NCBI GenBank assembly: GCA_011773985.1
Contig: WVWN01000078.1
Coordinates: 112,196-150,150 of the forward strand
Direction of reading: 5' to 3'
DNA: 37,955 nucleotides
DNA from: Candidatus Zixiibacteriota bacterium
Lineage (GTDB): Bacteria; RBG-13-66-14; B26-G2; WVWN01
The notes under the pieces: generated by a model
Database searches by the model: none
Told to the model about the DNA's origin: nothing
The model's input: only the letters and a program-made list of their open reading frames with translations
Position numbers and translations under genes: made by a program
Shown here: positions 34,094 through 37,955 of the stretch, one piece after another
Numbering within the stretch: the stretch's first letter is position 1
How the letters are laid out: every line of letters begins with the position of its first letter

Positions 34094-34113
34094 TTTCCCC
34101 CCCAAAAAGGTTC

Positions 34114-34130
34114 GCGGCCCGATGGGCCGC
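34114..34130 (-). terminator. Terminator after tRNA-Leu
   Basis: GCGGCCC pairs with GGGCCGC across a 3-base loop. On the minus strand it is followed after five bases by TTTTT, 9 bases beyond the tRNA. It also follows the DUF4388 stop on the plus strand, where the T run is poor. Confidence 0.75.
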
Positions 34131-34138
34131 TCTTCGTT

Positions 34139-34223
34139 TGCCCGGAGCGGGACTCGAACCCGCACAGGATTACTCCCACATGGCCCTCAACCATGCGCGT
34201 CTACCAAATTCCGCCACCCGGGC
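34139..34223 (-). tRNA. tRNA-Leu (anticodon GAG)
   Basis: 85 bases without an encoded CCA. The acceptor GCCCGGG pairs with TCCGGGC (one G-T), the anticodon stem CATGG/CCATG encloses the loop TTGAGGG, giving anticodon GAG for CUC/CUU leucine codons. A long variable arm and the T-arm GGGTTCGAGTCCC are present, as expected of a class II tRNA. Confidence 0.95.
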
Positions 34224-34236
34224 GCCGGACGTTTAA

Positions 34237-34265
34237 TATTTATCATATCCCCCCTGCCAAGTCAA
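34237..34265 (-). promoter_or_regulatory. Possible promoter of tRNA-Leu
   Basis: TTGACT (34260-34265) lies 17 bases from TAAATA (34237-34242), just before the mature 5' end. It overlaps the truA stop by a few bases. The -10 box is weak, so read-through from truA is an alternative. Confidence 0.4.
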
Positions 34266-34266
34266 A

Positions 34267-35010
34267 TTAAATGCGTGAGTAGGTTACGCGCATCAGCGTA
34301 AGGCCCCGCGGCGGCGCCGGCGGCCCCAGCGCGGCGCGGTCCTTATCTTCCAAGACGCGCTTCACGTCCGCGGACGTAAGCTCGCCCCGCCCAACGGCGA
34401 GCAGCGCCGCGACGACGTTCCGTACCATTTTGTAGAGGAAGGCGTTCGCGGTCACGTAGAACTCCAGGCCGCCGAGCGTCTCCTCGAGCCTGAGTTCGGT
34501 CACGTCGCGGGCCGTCGTATCGTAGTCCTCGGAGAGGTTGCCGAAGGCGGCGAAGTCGTGTTTACCGACGAGGGCCGCGGCGGTTTCGCGCATCGGCTCC
34601 ACGTCCAGCGGCCCGGCGACGTAGTGGGCGTGGCGGCGCGTGAATACGGAGTCGGCGAAGGTCACGGCGTAGCGGTACGTGCGGCTCCGCGCGGCGTAAC
34701 GGGCGTGGAAACCGGGCGGCGCCTCTTCCGCGGCGACGACGCGTACGTCGGCCGGAAGCAACGCGTTCAGCGCGCGCTCGAACTCCTCGGCGGTCACGGT
34801 GCCCGCCGTTTCGAAGTGGGCCACTTGCCCCGCGGCGTGCACGCCGGCGTCGGTACGCCCCGCGCCGTGCACGCGCGTCGGCTCCTTTAAGATTTTCTCC
34901 AGCGCCTCCTCGAGCGCGCCCTGCACCGTCGCCACGCCGGGCTGAATTTGCCAACCGGCGTAGCCGGTCCCGTCGTATTCGAGCGTGAGTTTGATAACCC
35001 TTTTACGCAC
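34267..35010 (-). CDS. truA: tRNA pseudouridine(38-40) synthase
   Basis: The 247-residue enzyme isomerises uridines 38-40 in the anticodon arm. It has LEYDGTGYAGWQIQPGVATVQGALEEAL at the start, the catalytic Asp in GAGRTDAGVHAAGQV (about 52), and FLYKMVRNVVAALLAVGRG late, matching TruA end to end. The start is GTG at 35008-35010 without an evident ribosome site. It is followed on the same strand by tRNA-Leu, a fitting but probably chance neighbour. Confidence 0.93.
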   Translation of the reverse strand: MRKRVIKLTLEYDGTGYAGWQIQPGVATVQGALEEALEKILKEPTRVHGAGRTDAGVHAAGQVAHFETAGTVTAEEFERALNALLPADVRVVAAEEAPPGFHARYAARSRTYRYAVTFADSVFTRRHAHYVAGPLDVEPMRETAAALVGKHDFAAFGNLSEDYDTTARDVTELRLEETLGGLEFYVTANAFLYKMVRNVVAALLAVGRGELTSADVKRVLEDKDRAALGPPAPPRGLTLMRVTYSRI

Positions 35011-35043
35011 GGAAGGTCGTGTGGGACGGGTAAGGGTGCTGCG

Positions 35044-35191
35044 TTAAAGGGGCGGGAACCAACCGGCCTTCAAGTCGGCGAACGGCCGGTCCTTCGCCTC
35101 GTAAATCCAATCGGTCCCGTGGGGCCAGCCGCCGCGGCCGAGGACGTAGGGCAGGTGGTTGTGGAGTCCGAAAGTAAAATAAAGCCCCCAT
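35044..35191 (-). pseudogene. Truncated, frameshifted fragment like the N-terminus of a GH57 glycosidase
   Basis: Read in one frame, the minus strand gives GLYFTFGLHNHLPYVLGRGG then WPHGTDWIYEA and ends AGWFPPL-stop. The HNHLPY and WPHGTDW run is the start of GH57 family enzymes (amylase and branching-enzyme type). The frame has no start codon: an ATG at 35189-35191 is out of register by one base because of a run of five G. Four G would give a 48-residue ORF starting MGLYFT. Even so it stops about 50 residues in, where GH57 enzymes have several hundred. It may be a decayed relic, or the run may be a sequencing error. It lies between truA and ybdK. Confidence 0.55.
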
Positions 35192-35209
35192 GCCTTTCGT
35201 CAAGGCCGA

Positions 35210-36310
35210 TTAGATACCTTCGGCGAATCTACGCTCGAGTTCAGCGAGCAAGGCACGGCCGTCGACGCGGTCGCTCCCCAGGAAAGTTAGTTGGCGGTCC
35301 GCGCCGGTAGAGCCGGCGGCCACGCGCGCGGCGAGCCCCTCGAGGTAGGGAGCTTCGGGGGTATTGCGCTCGAGGAGGTGGTGCAGCGAGTGGCCCACGT
35401 ACTCGGGCCGGCTTAGGGTGTCGCCGTAGAGGCGGAAGGTGCCGTCGAGGCCGCGGCGCCAGGCGCCCTCGCGGTTCGCGCGCAACTCGGCCTCCGTCAT
35501 CGGCGGGAGGAACTCGTCGTCCAGCGTGGTTACGTAGTGCCGGATGAGGGCCCAGACGTAGGAGGCCGCGGCCAACGTATCGGTTACGGACTGTTGCGTG
35601 TCCATTACGCGCACTTCTACCGTCGGCAGGCTGTAGCGATGGCGTATGTCGCCGTAATGGTCGCGCTCGCCCTCGACGCCGTGTTTTTCGAAAGATTTCA
35701 AGACGCCGGCCCAGTCGTCGAACTTTTCGAGCACAGGCGGCGGCCCGACGGTAGGGACCGGCTCGTAATACTCGAGGCGGACCGATTTGACGCCGTGGTA
35801 TTCGCCCCGGAAGAAGGGGGCGTTCACCGCGAGGGCGACGAGGTCCGGGAGGTGCCAGCGGAGACGGTTGACGACGCCCACCCGGGCCTCGGGGCCGTCG
35901 AGCGAGACGTGAAGGTGGAGGCCGAAGTGGACGCCGTCGCCGCGGAGTGCGCCGCCATCGATGAGGCGGCGGAAGCGCGGCGTCTCGACCAGGCGGCCCG
36001 CCTCCATGGGCGCGGTGGGGTGGACGCCGCTCGAGATGACGCGGAGGTTCAAGGCCGCGGCGGCCCCGCCCACGACCCGGCGAAGCTCGGCCAGCGAGCG
36101 CTTGACCTCGGCGGGCGAGTCGCATATCGGCGTCGTTACCTCGACCATGCAGTAGTGGAGGTCTTGCTTTATGCGCTCGGGCTTGTAGCGCTCGGGCACG
36201 TGCCCGAGGAGCGCCTCGACTTCGTTGGCGAGCGAGCCGTCGGCGTATAGAAGCGCGAACTCTTCCTCAACGCCTAAATGGAGGTCCGGCGCCGTTTTAG
36301 CAGGCTTCAT
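35210..36310 (-). CDS. ybdK: Carboxylate-amine ligase, YbdK type (glutamate-cysteine ligase family 2)
   Basis: The 366-residue ATP-grasp-like ligase of the GCS2 family joins an amine to a carboxylate; E. coli YbdK has weak glutamate-cysteine ligase activity. Motifs: LGVEEEFALL at about 12, QDLHYCMVEVTTPICDSP, LRVISSGVHPTAP, GVHFGLHLHVSLDG, and SLPTVEVRVMDTQQSVTD near 230. Length and order fit the family. The AT-rich upstream region has no clear ribosome site before the ATG. The 36311-36522 gap between this gene and the divergent secreted-protein gene shows no other feature I can support. Substrates are uncertain. Confidence 0.88.
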   Translation of the reverse strand: MKPAKTAPDLHLGVEEEFALLYADGSLANEVEALLGHVPERYKPERIKQDLHYCMVEVTTPICDSPAEVKRSLAELRRVVGGAAAALNLRVISSGVHPTAPMEAGRLVETPRFRRLIDGGALRGDGVHFGLHLHVSLDGPEARVGVVNRLRWHLPDLVALAVNAPFFRGEYHGVKSVRLEYYEPVPTVGPPPVLEKFDDWAGVLKSFEKHGVEGERDHYGDIRHRYSLPTVEVRVMDTQQSVTDTLAAASYVWALIRHYVTTLDDEFLPPMTEAELRANREGAWRRGLDGTFRLYGDTLSRPEYVGHSLHHLLERNTPEAPYLEGLAARVAAGSTGADRQLTFLGSDRVDGRALLAELERRFAEGI

Positions 36311-36522
36311 AATTAACGAATTTTATTAAATTAATGAGGCGAAGTAAAGGGAAAAGGGCTGATGCAGCGACGAACGGAAAAGCGAACGTAGATCAGGGTT
36401 TGGCGCCCGCGAAGTAATATTATGAATTTCAATACGAATCTCAGGAAAAGCCCGATACGAACGCGGGATTTCGCGGCAATTTTGCCGGCGGGTCTTGTCA
36501 GAAGTTTTAAAGAGGGAAAGCG

Positions 36523-37206
36523 ATGAGAATGTTCGTGACGTTGATGGCGTTGGCTATTGGCGGCGCCCTCGGCGCGTGGTCGGCGGACGTAGTCGTTGAC
36601 GGCGCGCCTTTTGTTTTTCAGGCAGGTGGCCCCGCACGCGACGCAACGATGGAGCTGAAGCGGGACAGTGGGACCCGGCGTTGGACCTGGGTTTGGTTTA
36701 CGGGCGCGGGTTCCTGGGTCGGTGACGATTTCGATAACTCCACTCTCTCAAGCTACCGCGCGATAAGGAGGTTGAGGTTTTATGCCCGCGGCGATTGGCC
36801 CAATCGCGGGTGGGATGGTTTCCGCGTGGCCTTTTTCGATTTCCGCGGGAACGCCCCTGGCTCGAGGTTGTGGCCTACATCGGCTCGGGGTTACTTCGTC
36901 AAGCCGAGCGGCCTCCACGGCCATGTTTGGGTCGAGATAAACATCGGTTGGACCTGTCCCACGGACGCTTTCGCAGCCGCCGAGGAGCGATTCTATAACC
37001 GTCTCGACGCGGACCCCTTCGCGGTCGATAACAATACCGTACTTACGCGCCACTCGTGGCAGTACTACCAGCGTCGATGGAGCAGGGTGGAATTTCCTCC
37101 CCCCTACGATCTCTACCGCAACGTCACGATACGCGTCGTCGTCGACAACGGGACGGTTGCCTTAACGCTGACGAGCGTGGGCCGCGTTAAGCTGTTGTAC
37201 CGCTAG
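36523..37206 (+). CDS. Secreted protein of a second body type with SVGRVK C-terminal tail
   Basis: The 227-residue protein has a signal peptide (MRMFVTLMALAIGGALGAWSA) and a beta-rich body with WVGDDFDNS, IRRLRFYARGDWPNRGWDGFRVAFFDFRGNAPGSRLWP, EERFYNRLDADPFAVDNN and HSWQYY. It ends TLTSVGRVKLLYR. The body shows none of the CHT, NNY-x-G or YNN-x-DNLL motifs of the main array, yet the terminus is the same tail with Leu changed to Val. The body resembles the partial protein at 37396. GAGGG lies 6 bases before the ATG. This gene is the main evidence that the tail is a portable tag. Confidence 0.85.
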   Translation: MRMFVTLMALAIGGALGAWSADVVVDGAPFVFQAGGPARDATMELKRDSGTRRWTWVWFTGAGSWVGDDFDNSTLSSYRAIRRLRFYARGDWPNRGWDGFRVAFFDFRGNAPGSRLWPTSARGYFVKPSGLHGHVWVEINIGWTCPTDAFAAAEERFYNRLDADPFAVDNNTVLTRHSWQYYQRRWSRVEFPPPYDLYRNVTIRVVVDNGTVALTLTSVGRVKLLYR

Positions 37207-37326
37207 CGGGGGGAGAAATCGTTGGCCGCAAGGCCGAGGCTGTACGGCGTCTCGGCGCGCGGTTCTGTAAAATATAATTTCAACGTTTACTAATTGGTAA
37301 TATTTTATTTTTTATGGTATATTGTA

Positions 37327-37383
37327 GGAGGTAGATACCTCCGGCTTTCCTAGCCGTGAGGGTTAACGCGAACGAGAAACGCG
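37327..37383 (+). other. Structured leader upstream of the partial gene at 37396
   Basis: Three potential hairpins lie in a row: GGAGGTAGATACCTCC (37327-37342, a near-perfect palindrome), CGGCT-TTCCT-AGCCG (37342-37356) and CGCG/CGCG around AACGAGAAA (37367-37383), just before the ribosome site GGAGG (37384-37388). It matches no riboswitch class I recognise; it could be a leader that controls translation or a processed 5' end. Confidence 0.4.
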
Positions 37384-37395
37384 GGAGGTTAACGT

Positions 37396-37955
37396 ATGCG
37401 TAAATTATCACTTTGGCTAGGGTTGGCGGCGCTGCTCGCGGCCGGCGCGTGGGGCGCGGACGCCGCGGTTGCGGACGACGCCGACGTGGCGGTGGAGCTT
37501 AAGTACGATAACGGGACGCGGTCCTATTTCGTGAGTTCCATGCAGGGCCGTGATTATTGGGTAGGCAACGACTTCGACATAACTATGATCTCGGACTTCC
37601 GGGCGATTACCCGGGTAAGGTTATACTCGACGCCCGCCTGGCCCAACGCGAAGTGGGACGGGTTCCGCGTCGGCATCTTCGCCTTTACGGGCGGCCGGCC
37701 GGGGTCGCTTATATGGGGCCCCGAGTACGTAAAGCCGGCGAGGGCCGGTTACGGATGGGTCAATTGCCCGGTCCGTTGGACGCTCCCGGCCGCGAACAAC
37801 GCCTTCGTCGCCGCGGTAGAGTTATTTTACAACTACCCCAACTGCGACCCGTACGCGCTAGACGCGAACCCGACGTTCATCGGGCACTCGTGGAGTTATT
37901 CCCGCGGGAGTTGGAGTCCCCTTTTGGGAGCGGGCGGTTACCGGAACTTGATGCT
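37396..37955 (+). CDS. Secreted protein of the second body type (3' end outside window)
   Basis: The gene starts at ATG 37396 (GGAGG 7 bases upstream) and stays open to the window edge, 186 codons. The signal peptide MRKLSLWLGLAALLAAGAWG is followed by YWVGNDFDIT, ITRVRLYSTPAWPNAKWDGFRVGIFAFTGGRPGSLIWG, ELFYNYPNCDPYALDANP and HSWSYS, the same order of motifs as in the 36523 gene. If the two are true paralogues, the missing last 30 or so residues should carry a GRVK tail. It differs in having a structured leader. Confidence 0.85.
   Translation, partial: MRKLSLWLGLAALLAAGAWGADAAVADDADVAVELKYDNGTRSYFVSSMQGRDYWVGNDFDITMISDFRAITRVRLYSTPAWPNAKWDGFRVGIFAFTGGRPGSLIWGPEYVKPARAGYGWVNCPVRWTLPAANNAFVAAVELFYNYPNCDPYALDANPTFIGHSWSYSRGSWSPLLGAGGYRNLM

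Noticed and set aside
37327-37395. Cyclic-di-GMP (GEMM) riboswitch
   Set aside because: Some GGCTTT and GGGTTA words are reminiscent, but the conserved core and junction of that class are not present.

Overview
The window is GC-rich, gene-dense bacterial chromosome with no rRNA, CRISPR array, transposase or phage module visible. Most genes carry good Shine-Dalgarno sites and many start with GTG. An ADP-heptose pathway (gmhA, hldE1), an outer-membrane beta-barrel, a DUF3108 periplasmic protein and a secreted protein with a type-IX-like C-terminal domain point to a two-membraned (LPS-bearing) cell. The mix of secreted beta-sandwich proteins and type-IX-like ends suggests an uncultured lineage near the FCB group (Coatesbacteria-, Zixibacteria- or WOR-3-like). 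That placement is inference; nothing here proves a taxon.

Layout. 1-318: 5' part of an epimerase-type L-threonine dehydrogenase gene (minus strand). 493-1969: two secreted proteins (minus). 2223-5491: plus-strand cassette of an acetyl-CoA synthetase, a carrier protein and 2-amino-3-ketobutyrate CoA ligase. 5717-10740: array of six more secreted proteins, plus an orphan gene tail left beside a GT-C glycosyltransferase (10752-12227). 12314-14967: small protein, outer-membrane beta-barrel, secreted propeller protein (all minus). 15111-18966: CTP synthase and an atypical EF-G (plus). 19039-20291: three tandem copies of a small membrane protein (minus). 20424-26233: one long minus-strand operon, read from DUF3108 through a deoxyhypusine-synthase-like protein, an EVE-like/NucS-like nuclease, gmhA, hldE1 and pyrF to DUF2085. 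26388-32870: AddB and AddA recombination nuclease-helicase (plus). 33006-34093: HTH protein and DUF4388 protein. 34139-36310: tRNA-Leu(GAG), truA, a broken GH57-like fragment and a YbdK-type carboxylate-amine ligase (minus). 36523-end: two more secreted proteins, the second cut by the window edge.

The most striking content is the set of secreted proteins. Nine complete genes and one orphan tail end in the same short basic C-terminus, T-S-[LV]-G-R-V-[KR]-x-[LM]-[FYL]-x-stop. Eight of them share one signal-peptide-led beta-rich body; the ninth (36523) has a different body but the same terminus. In the main array nearly every gene is followed by the same GC-rich terminator hairpin. Comparison of copies shows mosaicism: genes with different bodies share nearly identical tail-plus-terminator segments, and one tail has lost its body altogether. 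The pattern suggests a diversifying surface or exported protein family whose terminus acts as a sorting or assembly tag. The tag function is inference.

The housekeeping genes form sensible groups: threonine-glycine-acetyl-CoA metabolism, heptose synthesis with pyrimidine genes, and double-strand break repair.
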